64,000 nt of DNA from Gammaproteobacteria bacterium (GTDB lineage: Bacteria > Pseudomonadota > Gammaproteobacteria > Steroidobacterales > Steroidobacteraceae). The position numbers and the translations under genes were made by a program. Below the pieces are notes generated by a model. That model did no database searches and was not told the DNA's origin. It saw only the letters and a list, made by a program, of their open reading frames with translations. Below, piece after piece: positions 29,968 to 38,962 of this stretch. Position 1 is the first letter of the stretch. Every line of letters begins with the position of its first letter. The DNA lies in contig JANXYK010000063.1 in NCBI GenBank assembly GCA_025350055.1, forward strand, positions 1-64,000, given 5' to 3'.

Positions 29968-30702
29968 TCAGTCAGGCGGCGGCGCTTCCTCTTCCAGTGG
30001 CGCATCCGCATCGGCGCCCTTGGCGGCCGTGGCCCCGTCATGCACCTGGAATTCGCGGCGCTGCAGCCAGGCGCTACGTACCAGCGCGTAGGGATCAAAG
30101 GCCTGGTCCAGCAGCGCATCTGAATCCAGCAGTCTGGCGCGCAGTTCTACCGCGTTGGTGACCCACAGGCCATAGCGTACATAGTTGTCGGTCAGGTAGT
30201 GGCGGGCATCGCCATAGTCGTCGACGAGCTTGCTGGGCGCGTCGCGCACGGTTGAAGGTCCGAGCAACGGCAGCACCAGGTAGGGGCCGCTGTGTACACC
30301 CCATTTGCCCAGCGTCTGGCCGAAGTCCTCGTCATGTTTTATCAGGCCCGCAACGGTCGCAGGATCGAACAGGCCGAGCCCGCACACTGTATTGATGAGC
30401 AGCCGCGCGACATCGCGTCCGCCATCGGCAAATTTTCCCTGCAAGAAATCATTGACGATGACGTTGGGGTAGGCGAGGTTGGAGGCGAAGTTGCTGAGGC
30501 CGCGTCGCGCCGGCCGCGGTACCACCGCGCGCCAGGCCTTGGCAGTCGGCCGCAGCACCGCGCGGTCGGCGGCGTCGTTGAATTTGTACATGCTGCGATT
30601 GAAGCGCTCGAAGGGGTCGCGCGCATCACGCGGACTAGAAGGGAGCGTGGCGCAGCCGCTCACCAGCAGCAGCGCCGGCAGTAGCAGTCGGTATCGGCTC
30701 AT
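29968..30702 (-). CDS. mlaA: Outer-membrane lipoprotein MlaA (VacJ)
   Basis: 244 aa. A lipoprotein signal ends at VSGC (cysteine 17). The MlaA signature follows: RDPFERFNRSMYKFND, YPNVIVNDFLQGKFADGGRD, DFGQTLGKWGVHSGPYLVLP and GPSTVRDAPSKL. MlaA sits in the outer membrane with porins and removes misplaced phospholipids. It faces the mlaFEDCB operon, so all Mla parts are in this locus. A proline- and acid-rich C-terminal tail ends the chain. Confidence 0.95.
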   Translation of the reverse strand: MSRYRLLLPALLLVSGCATLPSSPRDARDPFERFNRSMYKFNDAADRAVLRPTAKAWRAVVPRPARRGLSNFASNLAYPNVIVNDFLQGKFADGGRDVARLLINTVCGLGLFDPATVAGLIKHDEDFGQTLGKWGVHSGPYLVLPLLGPSTVRDAPSKLVDDYGDARHYLTDNYVRYGLWVTNAVELRARLLDSDALLDQAFDPYALVRSAWLQRREFQVHDGATAAKGADADAPLEEEAPPPD

Positions 30703-30738
30703 GCCGCGATCTTAACAGCGCCGGCGGCAGGCAAATGA

Positions 30739-32313
30739 TCAGGGCCCGAAATTGCCGCCACCTTGCCGCTGCTGCGCGGCGCCGCCACGCGTCAGGCGCT
30801 GCTCGCGCAGCCAATCGCGGATTTCCTCGAGGCGCGCACGAAAGCGCTGGCGCTGCACCGAGCTGAGGTTGGGCGAGGCCAGCGCCAGCTCGAGCTGCTG
30901 GTTGGCCAGCGCCAGGTCGCCGTTGCTGATGTCGAACTCCGACATGTAGTAATACGCATCGCCGGCATCGCCAGCCGCGCTGGCGGCCAGCGCAGTCATG
31001 CGGATCTGATCGGGCGTCGGTTGCGTGTTGTTGAATACATCGAGCAGCAGCGCATGCGCCTGGCTGGCGTGCCCGGTCTGCATCAGGGTATCGGCGTAGC
31101 GCACCGCCAGCGGCACGTTGCGTGGGAACAGCGCCATGGCCCGCTCGAACAGCACCAGCGCTGCCGCCGACTGGTGATCGGCCTGCAGCGCCTGGCCGAG
31201 TGCGGCGTAGAGCGAAGTGATCTGCGGATATTTCGCCGACAGATCGCTGAGCGTGGTCACCGCGCTGGCCGCGCGAGCAGTGCGCAATTGCGCCAGCGCT
31301 TCGCCATAGCGCTCCGGATCGCTGAGCGGCTGGTGATCGCGCCGGCGCGCGTAGTAGACATTCATGTCGGTATCGGGTGAGGCCGACAACACGCGCACGC
31401 GCTCGCGCATCCACGCGAACAGCATCGACTCATTGATTTGCGTGGCGTGCTCCTGCACGGAGCGGGCGCGCGCCTCGGCGATGCGATCGCGCGTGACCGG
31501 GTGGTTGCGCAACATGTCGAACGGGCCGGCCATTTCGTCCAGGCCTTCGCGTCGCCCCATCGCCTCGAAGAAATCGGCCATCGCCGTGGTGCGAAAGCCC
31601 GCGCCCGCCAGCAGGCTGATGCCGACCCGATCGGCCTCGGCTTCCTCGCCGCGCGTAAAATTCATGCTCTGCTGCAGGGCCACGCCCTGGCTCATTGCCA
31701 CGGCCCCTTCGATGGCCTGGCCGCCTGCACCGCTGGCCGCGCCGATCAGCACCGCCGCCAGCATCGCCGCCATGGTGCCCATCGACATGCGGCTCTGTGC
31801 CAGGATCGAGCGCGCCAGGTGGCGCTGGCGCACGTGCGCGGTTTCATGCGCGAGCACGCCGGCCAGATCCGATTCGGTTTCGGTCAGCAGTATCAATCCG
31901 GAGTTCACGCAGATGAAGCCGCCATAGGTGGCGAAAGCGTTGATCTCCGTAGAGCGCACCACGAAGTACTGGAAGTTCTGGTCGTCATCGCGCGCTTGTG
32001 CAGCCAGGCGCGAGCCCAGGTGCTGGATGTAGTCGCTGAGCTCCGGATCTTCCAGGATCAGCTCCTGGCCGCGCAGTTGCCGCATCGCCATCAGGCCGAT
32101 CTGGTACTCATCGCTCTTGCTGAGGATGGCGTTCTCGGGCGAACCCATGTCGGGCAGCTGGCTGGCGACCGCAGTCGTGTCGCCCACGCCATGGCCAATG
32201 ATGGGATTGCTGACCGGCTCGGCCGCCTGCGCGGCCAGCGTCAGCATGCAGCCGAACAGCGCGGCGCAGCGGCGCCAGAGCGACAGGTGGGGTGTAGCGG
32301 GAGGAGTGCGCAT
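30739..32313 (-). CDS. bepA: Periplasmic M48 metalloprotease/chaperone BepA with TPR domain
   Basis: 524 aa. A signal peptide ends near AAQAAEP. The peptidase has HETAHVRQRH (zinc ligands, near residue 157) and EEAEADRVG as third ligand. TPR-like helices from about residue 330 on mediate contact with the BAM complex. BepA promotes LptD assembly and removes stalled outer-membrane proteins in E. coli. Located 36 bp upstream of mlaA on the same strand, another envelope-quality gene. Confidence is high for the family, moderate for BepA as against LoiP/YcaL. Confidence 0.9.
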   Translation of the reverse strand: MRTPPATPHLSLWRRCAALFGCMLTLAAQAAEPVSNPIIGHGVGDTTAVASQLPDMGSPENAILSKSDEYQIGLMAMRQLRGQELILEDPELSDYIQHLGSRLAAQARDDDQNFQYFVVRSTEINAFATYGGFICVNSGLILLTETESDLAGVLAHETAHVRQRHLARSILAQSRMSMGTMAAMLAAVLIGAASGAGGQAIEGAVAMSQGVALQQSMNFTRGEEAEADRVGISLLAGAGFRTTAMADFFEAMGRREGLDEMAGPFDMLRNHPVTRDRIAEARARSVQEHATQINESMLFAWMRERVRVLSASPDTDMNVYYARRRDHQPLSDPERYGEALAQLRTARAASAVTTLSDLSAKYPQITSLYAALGQALQADHQSAAALVLFERAMALFPRNVPLAVRYADTLMQTGHASQAHALLLDVFNNTQPTPDQIRMTALAASAAGDAGDAYYYMSEFDISNGDLALANQQLELALASPNLSSVQRQRFRARLEEIRDWLREQRLTRGGAAQQRQGGGNFGP

Positions 32314-32337
32314 CGGTAGTACGACAGTGCCGCGCGG

Positions 32338-33744
32338 CTAAAGTTGCTCGGAGGCGTAGTCGACCAGGCGCGAGCGCTCGCCACGCACCAGCGTGACGTG
32401 CCCGGCGTGCGCCCAGCCGCGGAAGCGGTTGACGACATAAGTGAGCCCCGAGGTCATCTCGGTCAGATAGGGCGTATCGATCTGCGCGATGTTGCCCAGC
32501 GCGATGAATTTGCTCCCCGGCCCGGCACGCGTCACCAGTGCCTTCATCTGCTTGGGCGTGAGGTTCTGCGCTTCGTCAAGAATGATGAAGCGGTTGAGGA
32601 AGGTGCGGCCGCGCATGAAATTCAGCGAACGTATCTTGATGCGGTTGCGCAGCAGATCGTTGGTGGCGGCGCGGCCCCAGCTCCCGCCTTCCTCGCTGCG
32701 GGTGAGCACCTCGAGGTTATCCATCAGTGCGCCCATCCAGGGTTCCATTTTTTCCTCTTCGGTGCCGGGCAGGAAGCCGATGTCCTCGCCCAATGGAATG
32801 GTCACGCGCGTCATGATGATTTCGGCAAAGCGGTTGCGCTCGAGCGTCTGCACCAGGCCCGCGGCCAGTGCCAGCAGTGTCTTGCCGGTGCCGGCGGGGC
32901 CGAGCAGCGAGACGAAATCGATCTCGGGGTCGGTGAGCAGGTTGAGCGCGAAATTCTGCTCGCGGTTGCGCGCCGTGATGCCCCACATCGCATGCCGCTC
33001 GCTGCGGAAATCGCGCACCAGCTCGAGCGTGGCGGTGCTCTCCAGTTTCTTGCGCACCATGGCCTCGATGCCGGCTGGCGCATCCTCGTGCAGGAATTCG
33101 TTGACGTGCCAGTCGGTCACGGCCGGGCCCTTGAGCTCGTACCAGGTGCGATCGCCTTCTTTCCAGGAGCGCATCTCGCTGCCGTGCTGTTCCCAGAAGT
33201 CGGCCTGCAGTTTGCCGACGCCGGTATACAGCACATCAGCATCTTCAATGGTCTTGTCGCTGTAGTAGTCCTCGGCATGCACGCCGACCACGGCGGCCTT
33301 GATGCGCAGGTTGATGTCCTTGGACACCAGCGCCACGCGCGCGTCGGCCTGCTGCTTCTGCAGCGCCAGGGTCTGGCCGAGTATCAGGTTGTCATTGCCG
33401 GAACCGGGCAGGCTGTCGGGCAGGCCACTGCTCAAGGTGCTGGTCTGGAAGAACAGCCGGCCGCTCGCCGGCCGCTTGCTGTGATTGCCGTTCAACTCGT
33501 TGGGAATGCGCAGGCCCGCGTCGATCTGCTCCTTGGTGACTCCCCGGATCAAGTCGTCGAGGAAGCGGGTGGCCTGGCGCACGTTGCGCGACTGCTCGGA
33601 CAGGCCTTTCTTGTTGGCGTCGAGTTCCTCGAGCACCACCATCGGCAGATAGATATCGTGTTCCTCGAAGCGGAATATGGCTGTCGGGTCGTGCATCAGC
33701 ACGTTGGTATCCAGCACGAACAGCCGGCGTTGCTTGTTCTTCAC
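32338..33744 (-). CDS. PhoH-family protein with N-terminal PIN domain
   Basis: 468 aa from the GTG at 33744, which overlaps the bcp stop (GTGA). The PIN nuclease domain starts RLFVLDTNVLMHDPTAIFRF and includes LPMVVLEELDANKKG. The PhoH ATPase has Walker A GPAGTGKTLLALAAG near residue 283 and Walker B FIILDEAQNLTPKQMK. PIN-PhoH proteins (PhoH2) act as RNA helicase/ribonucleases in actinobacteria; the role here is inferred. Downstream in the gcvR-bcp-phoH block. Confidence 0.93.
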   Translation of the reverse strand: MKNKQRRLFVLDTNVLMHDPTAIFRFEEHDIYLPMVVLEELDANKKGLSEQSRNVRQATRFLDDLIRGVTKEQIDAGLRIPNELNGNHSKRPASGRLFFQTSTLSSGLPDSLPGSGNDNLILGQTLALQKQQADARVALVSKDINLRIKAAVVGVHAEDYYSDKTIEDADVLYTGVGKLQADFWEQHGSEMRSWKEGDRTWYELKGPAVTDWHVNEFLHEDAPAGIEAMVRKKLESTATLELVRDFRSERHAMWGITARNREQNFALNLLTDPEIDFVSLLGPAGTGKTLLALAAGLVQTLERNRFAEIIMTRVTIPLGEDIGFLPGTEEEKMEPWMGALMDNLEVLTRSEEGGSWGRAATNDLLRNRIKIRSLNFMRGRTFLNRFIILDEAQNLTPKQMKALVTRAGPGSKFIALGNIAQIDTPYLTEMTSGLTYVVNRFRGWAHAGHVTLVRGERSRLVDYASEQL

Positions 33745-34220
33745 AGGGCTTTGGCGGCCTCCAGTACCTCGTCCGCGTGGCCGGTGACCTTGAGCTTGCG
33801 CCACTCGCGACGCAGCTTGCCTGCGGCATCGATCAGGAAAGTGCTGCGTTCGATCCCCAGCACCTTGCGGCCGTACATATTCTTCATGCGGATCACATCG
33901 AAGCGCTTGCACACGGCGCCGTCTTCATCGGCCAGCAACTCGAAGCCGAAGCCGAACTGGTCGCAGAACTTGTGATGCGCGGCGAGCGTATCGCGCGAGA
34001 TACCAAACACGCGCGCGCCGGCGCGCTTGAATGCCGGCAGCAGGCGCTGGAAATCCTGGCCCTCGAGCGTGCAGCCTGGCGTGTTGTCGCGCGGGTAGAA
34101 ATACAGCACCACGGCTTGACCGCGCTGCGCGCGCAGGCTGAAGGCCGTGCCGCCGGTGGTCGGCAGGCTGAAGTCGGCCACCACGCGATCCAGTGCCGGT
34201 GCGGCTGCCTTGGCGCTCAA
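33741..34220 (-). CDS. bcp: Peroxiredoxin Bcp/PrxQ
   Basis: 159 aa from the TTG at 34220, which overlaps the gcvR stop (TTGA); no better start follows before the domain. It reduces peroxides using the peroxidatic cysteine in PRDNTPGCTLEG near residue 47, with FYPRDNTPGC the Bcp hallmark. The second cysteine five residues on in E. coli Bcp is replaced (GCTLEGQ), so any resolving cysteine must lie elsewhere, for example in KFCDQFGF or GAVCKRF. The gcvR-bcp pair is conserved in gammaproteobacteria. Confidence 0.93.
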   Translation of the reverse strand: MSAKAAAPALDRVVADFSLPTTGGTAFSLRAQRGQAVVLYFYPRDNTPGCTLEGQDFQRLLPAFKRAGARVFGISRDTLAAHHKFCDQFGFGFELLADEDGAVCKRFDVIRMKNMYGRKVLGIERSTFLIDAAGKLRREWRKLKVTGHADEVLEAAKAL

Positions 34221-34768
34221 GATTTCACCGGTTCGAGTATCGCATCGAGATTGAGTGAATCGCAGTAGTCCATGAATTCTTCGCGCAGCTGCGACACCGG
34301 GAGCCTGGAGGGTACGTTGATGCTCATCTGCACTGCAAACATCGGTGCGCCGGTGTGCGCGGCCGCGTAGCAACGCGTGGCGACCTCGCCGATGTCGATG
34401 CCGCGGGTGGCGAAGAAACCGGAGAGACCGGCCACGATGCCGGTCTGGTCCAGGCTCACGATGTCGATGGAGTAGGGCACCAGGTCGCGACGGGTCGTGC
34501 GGGCGTCGGTACGCCGCAGGTGCACGCTGAGTGTGCCGTTGGCCGCCAGCCGCCCGAGTTCCGACTCGATGCGCGCCAGGTTGTGCCAGTTGCCGGTGAC
34601 CAGCAGCAGCATCGCGAATTCATTGCCCAGGGTCGCCATGCGGCTCTCGGCGATGCTGCCACCGCAATCGGTGATGACCTTGGTCAGATCGTGCACCATC
34701 CCGGTTCGATCGCTGCCGATGGCCGAAATCGCCAGATGTTGCCGGTTGGGAGCATTGGGTTCGTTCAC
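34217..34768 (-). CDS. gcvR: ACT-domain regulator, GcvR-like
   Basis: 183 aa from the GTG at 34768. Two ACT domains are visible: LAISAIGSDRTGMVHDLTKV with CGGSIAESRM at the start, and IVSLDQTGIVAGLSGFFATR with IDIGEV from about residue 95. GcvR binds glycine and blocks GcvA activation of the glycine cleavage genes in E. coli. It is divergent from dapA and upstream of bcp, the usual gammaproteobacterial arrangement. No gcvTHP genes are present here. Confidence 0.85.
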   Translation of the reverse strand: MNEPNAPNRQHLAISAIGSDRTGMVHDLTKVITDCGGSIAESRMATLGNEFAMLLLVTGNWHNLARIESELGRLAANGTLSVHLRRTDARTTRRDLVPYSIDIVSLDQTGIVAGLSGFFATRGIDIGEVATRCYAAAHTGAPMFAVQMSINVPSRLPVSQLREEFMDYCDSLNLDAILEPVKS

Positions 34769-34894
34769 GGCCGGAAGTGTACCGGAACGGGGCTTGCTTC
34801 GGGCCGCACAGCACCCGTAACATCGCGCGCTCTTGCTCATTTTCGGCCCATTTGCGGCCCAAGTGCGCCGCGGGGGCGCTAATCCAGAGGAACA

Positions 34895-35797
34895 ATGTTT
34901 TCAGGCAGTCTGGTTGCGATCGTGACGCCCATGCGGGCCGATGGAACCATCGATTTCGAGGCCTGGGATCGCCTGCTCGACTTGCACCTGGCCAACGGCA
35001 CGGCCGGCATCGTGGTCGGCGGCAGTACCGGCGAATCCGCCTGCCTGAGCGACGCGGAATTGCTGCAGCTGCTGGCGCGGGCCCGCAGCCGCCTGCAGGG
35101 GCGCTTGCCGCTGATTGCCGGTGTCGGCGGCAGCAGTACCGCGAGCGTGGTCACGCGCGTGCGCGCGCTGGTCGCCACCGGGGTCGATGCCCTGCTGGCC
35201 GTCACGCCGGCCTACAACAAACCCACGCAGGAGGGTCTGTACCTGCATTTTGCCGCCATTGCGGCCGCCGCGTCCGCACCGGTGCTGTTGTACAACGTGC
35301 CCAGTCGCACGGCGGTCGATCTCTTGCCGGCCACCGCGGCACGCCTGGCTGAACTACCGGCGATTGCCGGCATCAAAGAAGCCGTGAGCGACATGGCCAG
35401 AGTCCGCGAACTGCTGCGTGTACTGCCGGCGCGTTGCAGCGTGCTCTCGGGTGATGACTCGAGTGCCTGCGAAGCCGTGCTGGCCGGCGCGCATGGCGTG
35501 ATTTCGGTGACTGCGAACGTGGTGCCGGCAGCGATGGCTGCGCTGATGAGCACCGCGGCGCGCGGCGAGCGCGCGCGTGCCGAAGCGCTGGATTCGCCCC
35601 TGGCCGCGCTGCACCGCGACCTCGGCGCGGAGTCGAACCCCATTCCGGTGAAATGGGCATTGGCGGAAATGGGGCTGATCGGTCCCGGCATCCGCCTGCC
35701 ACTCACCTGGCTCAGCGAGAATGTGCGTCCACGCGTGCGCGCGGCACTCGATTCAGCGCTGGCTTCCGCTTTCCCCACACAGGCACTCAGCGCATGA
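34895..35797 (+). CDS. dapA: 4-hydroxy-tetrahydrodipicolinate synthase
   Basis: Condenses pyruvate with aspartate semialdehyde, the first step of lysine and diaminopimelate synthesis. 300 aa. GSLVAIVTPMRADGTIDF at the start, VVGGSTGESACLS near residue 42, the tyrosine of YNVPSRTAVDL near 133 and the Schiff-base lysine in AGIKEAVSDM near 161 are all as expected. GAGG stands six bases before the ATG. Its stop overlaps a small lipoprotein gene, the place taken by bamC in many relatives. Confidence 0.96.
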   Translation: MFSGSLVAIVTPMRADGTIDFEAWDRLLDLHLANGTAGIVVGGSTGESACLSDAELLQLLARARSRLQGRLPLIAGVGGSSTASVVTRVRALVATGVDALLAVTPAYNKPTQEGLYLHFAAIAAAASAPVLLYNVPSRTAVDLLPATAARLAELPAIAGIKEAVSDMARVRELLRVLPARCSVLSGDDSSACEAVLAGAHGVISVTANVVPAAMAALMSTAARGERARAEALDSPLAALHRDLGAESNPIPVKWALAEMGLIGPGIRLPLTWLSENVRPRVRAALDSALASAFPTQALSA

Positions 35798-36072
35798 CAT
35801 TACCGCTCCGCTTTCTCGGCCGCTCCACCTGCCTGGGCCTCGCGGCCCTGATGCTGTATGGCTGCAGCATGCATCGCCACCGGATTTCGAGCTGTCGCGA
35901 GAACAACACCGTGGTCACAAAAGCGCAGAATAATCCGCCGCTCAAGGTGCCGCCGGGTCTCGACGCCCCGGATACGCGCAATGCCATTAAGGTGCCGGAT
36001 CTGAACGAGCCGGAGCGGCCGCGTGGCAAGAACGAGCCCTGCCTGTCGCAACCGCCTAGCTACAAGGGTTAG
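35794..36072 (+). CDS. Short BamC-like lipoprotein
   Basis: 92 aa from the ATG at 35794, overlapping the dapA stop by four bases. A signal with lipobox LYGC (cysteine 24) is followed by an unstructured stretch with NPPLKVPPGLDAPDTRNAIK, like the lasso segment by which BamC binds BamD. The two helix-grip domains of full BamC (about 340 aa) are absent: the gene ends 50 residues later and no BamC-like sequence follows before the tRNA gene. Either a reduced BamC or an unrelated small lipoprotein. Position after dapA supports the former. Confidence 0.65.
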   Translation: MTLPLRFLGRSTCLGLAALMLYGCSMHRHRISSCRENNTVVTKAQNNPPLKVPPGLDAPDTRNAIKVPDLNEPERPRGKNEPCLSQPPSYKG

Positions 36073-36137
36073 AGCAGCGCTCTGGTACAATTGCCGCTGC
36101 TGCGCCCGTGAGAGCTGCATCCGCAGCATAGGGCGAA

Positions 36138-36163
36138 TTTACATTAAGAAAACCTTGTAATAT
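36138..36163 (+). promoter_or_regulatory. Likely promoter of tRNA-Ser and ffs
   Basis: TAATAT at 36158-36163 is a strong -10 box eight bases before the tRNA. TTTACA at 36138-36143 is the only -35-like hexamer but stands just 14 bp away. The A/T-rich 36139-36170 contrasts with GC-rich flanks. Confidence 0.4.
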
Positions 36164-36170
36164 GTTGAAA

Positions 36171-36262
36171 GGAGAGGTGGCCGAGCGGTCGAAGGCGCTG
36201 GACTGGAATTCCAGTAACATCTTCACGGGTGTTCGTGGGTTCGAATCCCACCCTCTCCGCCA
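36171..36262 (+). tRNA. tRNA-Ser (anticodon GGA)
   Basis: 92 bases beginning GGAGAGGTGGCCGAGCGGTC and ending with encoded CCA. Acceptor stem GGAGAGG pairs with CCTCTCC. The anticodon arm is CTGGA-CTGGAAT-TCCAG with anticodon GGA. A long class II variable arm and GTTCGAATC T-arm follow. Seven bases separate it from the SRP RNA, so the two may be cotranscribed. Confidence 0.97.
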
Positions 36263-36269
36263 ATGTTCC

Positions 36270-36388
36270 GTGGTGGTCCGCGCCGGTTCCTTCGCGACGA
36301 CGAACCGCCAATCCCGTCAGGCCCGGAAGGGAGCAGCGGTAACGGTGATGTCGTGCGCCGAAGTTCGGCCGGCGCGGGCTGCCTCCAC
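36270..36388 (+). ncRNA. ffs: Signal recognition particle RNA (4.5S)
   Basis: The conserved apical loop reads GTCAGGCCCGGAAGGGAGCA (36318-36337), including the GGAAG tetraloop region and the AGCA Ffh-binding bulge. The ends pair: GTGGTGG-CCGCGCCGG near 36270-36286 with CCGGCGCGGGCTGCCTCCAC at 36369-36388, giving a long hairpin of about 119 nt. It lies between tRNA-Ser and dnaX, a usual place. It binds Ffh, encoded at 12909. Exact ends are estimated from pairing. Confidence 0.93.
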
Positions 36389-36412
36389 CGCGTCTGGCGG
36401 CGCGTAGCATCG

Positions 36413-37987
36413 ATGGCCTATACAGCCCTGGCACGCCGCTGGCGGCCGCGCACATTTGCCGAGATGACCGGCCAGGAACATGTGCTGCGCGCGCTCAGCA
36501 ATGCGCTCAATACCGATCGCGTGCATCACGCCTTCCTGTTCGCCGGCACGCGCGGGGTCGGCAAGACCAGCGTGGCGCGCATCCTGGCCAAGTGCCTCAA
36601 TTGCGAGCGCGGCGTCAGCGCCGAGCCCTGCGGCGAATGCGCCAGCTGCCGCGAAATCGATGCGGGCCGCAGTGTCGATGTGATCGAGGTGGATGCCGCT
36701 TCACGCACCAAGGTGGATGACACGCGCGAGCTGCTCGACAACGTGCAGTACGCGCCGACCCGCAGCCGCTACAAGGTCTACCTGATCGACGAAGTGCACA
36801 TGCTGACTACGCAGTCGTTCAATGCCTTGTTGAAGACGCTGGAAGAACCGCCGCCGCATGTGAAGTTCCTGCTGGCCACCACCGATCCGCACAAACTTCC
36901 GGTCACGGTGCTCTCGCGCTGCCTGCAGTTCAACCTCAAGCGGCTGTCGATGCCGCTGATCCGGGCCAGGCTCAAGCACATACTCGAGGCCGAGGGCATC
37001 GCCTTCGAGGCAGCCGCGTTGCAGCTGCTGGCGCAGGCGGCGGACGGGAGCCTGCGCGATGCGCTCTCGCTGCTCGATCAGCTGCTGGCCTTCGGCAATG
37101 GCGCCGCGCGCGAGGCCGAGGCACGGACGATGCTCGGTACGGTGGCGGTCGATCACGTCGCGCAGATTGCGCGCCTGCTCGCTGCCGCGGATCCCGCCGC
37201 GCTGCTCTCGGGCCTGCAGCCGCTCGAGGAACTCTCGCCCGATTTCGGTGGCCTGCTGGATCAACTCGCCGCGCTGCTCGAGCGCGTAGCCCTGCAGCAA
37301 TTGCTGCCCGATTACGCGGGTGATGAACTGTTCGAGCCCGAACTGGTCCGGGATCTGGCCACACGCCTCGCCGCTGAAGATGTGCAGCTCTACTACCAGA
37401 CCGCCATTCTCGGACGACGCGATCTGGCGCTGGCTCCTGATCCGCGCACCGGGTTTCGCATGACGCTGATGCGCATGCTGGCCTTCCGTCCCGATGGGCT
37501 CGGGCAGCCCGGCGTTGTGCGTGGTGCAGCGCCGGCTCCTGCCGCTACGCAGGCTCCTGCTGCTGCCATGGCTGCTGCTGGCGCCGTGGCAGCAGGTGCC
37601 GGGCAACTCGACTGGGCCGCGCTACTCAGTGCGCTGGAAGTCGACGGCCCGACGCGCATGCTGGCGCAGAACTGCGTGCTGTTGTCGCGTGCGCCGGGCC
37701 TGCTGCAATTGCAACTCGATCCGCGCCAACAGGGCGCGCGTACCCGCTCGCGCGAGGAGAAGCTGGCGCAGGCGCTCTCGCGCCATCTGGGCGAAACCCT
37801 GCGCCTGGAGATCGAAGTGGGTGCGAGCGCTACCGAGACGCCGGCGCAGACCGGTGAACGGCAAAGCCAGGAAGTGCTGGCAGTCGCGCGTGCGCAGTTG
37901 CTGGCCGAGCCTACAGTGCAGGCATTGCAGGAGCGCTTCGCGGCGACACTCAATCCCGATTCAGTACGGCTGCGCGGTCCTGGTTGA
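36413..37987 (+). CDS. dnaX: DNA polymerase III subunit gamma/tau
   Basis: Clamp-loader ATPase that ties the replicase together. 524 aa. [18 protein letters not shown] start, Walker [17 protein letters not shown] near residue 45, zinc-binding cysteines ([18 protein letters not shown]), [20 protein letters not shown] and the [13 protein letters not shown] sensor motif. An Ala/Pro-rich linker near residues 365-395 leads to the tau-specific end. I see no A-rich slippery site, so a separate gamma form is not obvious. Followed by ybaB and recR. Confidence 0.96.
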   Translation: MAYTALARRWRPRTFAEMTGQEHVLRALSNALNTDRVHHAFLFAGTRGVGKTSVARILAKCLNCERGVSAEPCGECASCREIDAGRSVDVIEVDAASRTKVDDTRELLDNVQYAPTRSRYKVYLIDEVHMLTTQSFNALLKTLEEPPPHVKFLLATTDPHKLPVTVLSRCLQFNLKRLSMPLIRARLKHILEAEGIAFEAAALQLLAQAADGSLRDALSLLDQLLAFGNGAAREAEARTMLGTVAVDHVAQIARLLAAADPAALLSGLQPLEELSPDFGGLLDQLAALLERVALQQLLPDYAGDELFEPELVRDLATRLAAEDVQLYYQTAILGRRDLALAPDPRTGFRMTLMRMLAFRPDGLGQPGVVRGAAPAPAATQAPAAAMAAAGAVAAGAGQLDWAALLSALEVDGPTRMLAQNCVLLSRAPGLLQLQLDPRQQGARTRSREEKLAQALSRHLGETLRLEIEVGASATETPAQTGERQSQEVLAVARAQLLAEPTVQALQERFAATLNPDSVRLRGPG

Positions 37988-38038
37988 TACCGCGACCCGC
38001 ACGCTGTCATCCAGCTACAGACACTCAGGAGCAAGCCC

Positions 38039-38362
38039 ATGCGCGGCGATATCGGCAACATGATGAAACAGGCCCAGGCCCTGCAGGACAACATGCAGAA
38101 GGTGCAGGCGGAAATAGCCCTGCTGGAGATCACCGGCGAAGCCGGCGGCGGCATGGTCAAGGTCACGATCAACGGGCGTCACGAGGCGCGGCGCGTGCAG
38201 ATCGAACCGAGCGTGCATGGCGAGGATCGCGAGATGCTCGAGGATCTGCTGGCGGCGGCATTCAACGATGCGGTCCACAAGCTGGAAGCGGCCACGCAGG
38301 CGAAGATGAGCAGTGCCATGGGTGGCATCAAACTCCCGCCCGGCATGAAGATGCCGTTCTGA
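38039..38362 (+). CDS. ybaB: YbaB/EbfC nucleoid-associated protein
   Basis: 107 aa. The sequence has [38 protein letters not shown] and [18 protein letters not shown], typical of this small DNA-binding dimer. It sits between dnaX and recR, as in most gammaproteobacteria. AGGAGCAAGCCC before the ATG supplies the binding site. Its stop overlaps the recR start by one base. Confidence 0.96.
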   Translation: MRGDIGNMMKQAQALQDNMQKVQAEIALLEITGEAGGGMVKVTINGRHEARRVQIEPSVHGEDREMLEDLLAAAFNDAVHKLEAATQAKMSSAMGGIKLPPGMKMPF

Positions 38363-38958
38363 TGCAGCATTCGCCGGCGCTGGCAGCCCTGATCGATGCC
38401 CTGCGCGGCTTGCCGGGGGTGGGCCCGAAGAGCGCCCAGCGCATGGCCTTCAATCTGCTGCAGCAAGGTCGCGGCAGTGCGCAGACGCTGGAGAAGGCCC
38501 TGCAGCGCGCGCTCGAGCGGGTCGGTCGCTGCCGCCAGTGCCGCATGCTCACAGAAGGCGAGCTGTGCAGCGTGTGCGCGAATCCGCAGCGCGATGCGGC
38601 GCTGCTGTGTGTGGTCGAATCGCCGGCCGACGTGGTGGCCATCGAGCAGTCCGGCGGCTATCGCGGTCGCTACTTCGTGCTGATGGGGCATCTCTCGCCG
38701 CTCGATGGCATCGGGCCCGAACAACTGGGCGCCCGCGAATTCGAGGCGCTGCTGGCAGCAGGCCAGGTGCGCGAAGTGATCCTGGCCACCAATCCCACCG
38801 TGGAAGGGGAGGCCACGGCGCATCTGCTCTCGCAGCTGGTGCGCGCCCACAAGCTGCAGGCCAGCCGCATCGCGCACGGCGTGCCGGTGGGAGGTGAGCT
38901 CGAGTACGTGGATGGCGGCACGCTCGCACATGCGATGGCCGGGCGGCTGGCGCTCTAG
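38362..38958 (+). CDS. recR: Recombination protein RecR
   Basis: 198 aa. Loads RecA at gaps together with RecO and RecF. The helix-hairpin-helix [17 protein letters not shown] is followed by the zinc finger [16 protein letters not shown] near residues 57-72 and the Toprim domain ([35 protein letters not shown]). It ends four bases short of the convergent rsgA stop. Confidence 0.97.
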   Translation: MQHSPALAALIDALRGLPGVGPKSAQRMAFNLLQQGRGSAQTLEKALQRALERVGRCRQCRMLTEGELCSVCANPQRDAALLCVVESPADVVAIEQSGGYRGRYFVLMGHLSPLDGIGPEQLGAREFEALLAAGQVREVILATNPTVEGEATAHLLSQLVRAHKLQASRIAHGVPVGGELEYVDGGTLAHAMAGRLAL

Positions 38959-38962
38959 CTTT

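Noticed and set aside
32344-33975. 543-codon plus-strand frame opposite phoH and bcp
   Set aside because: Mirror frame of the PhoH gene, whose motifs are unambiguous.
36413-37987. Programmed frameshift site in dnaX
   Set aside because: No A-rich slippery heptamer followed by a hairpin was seen in the gene.
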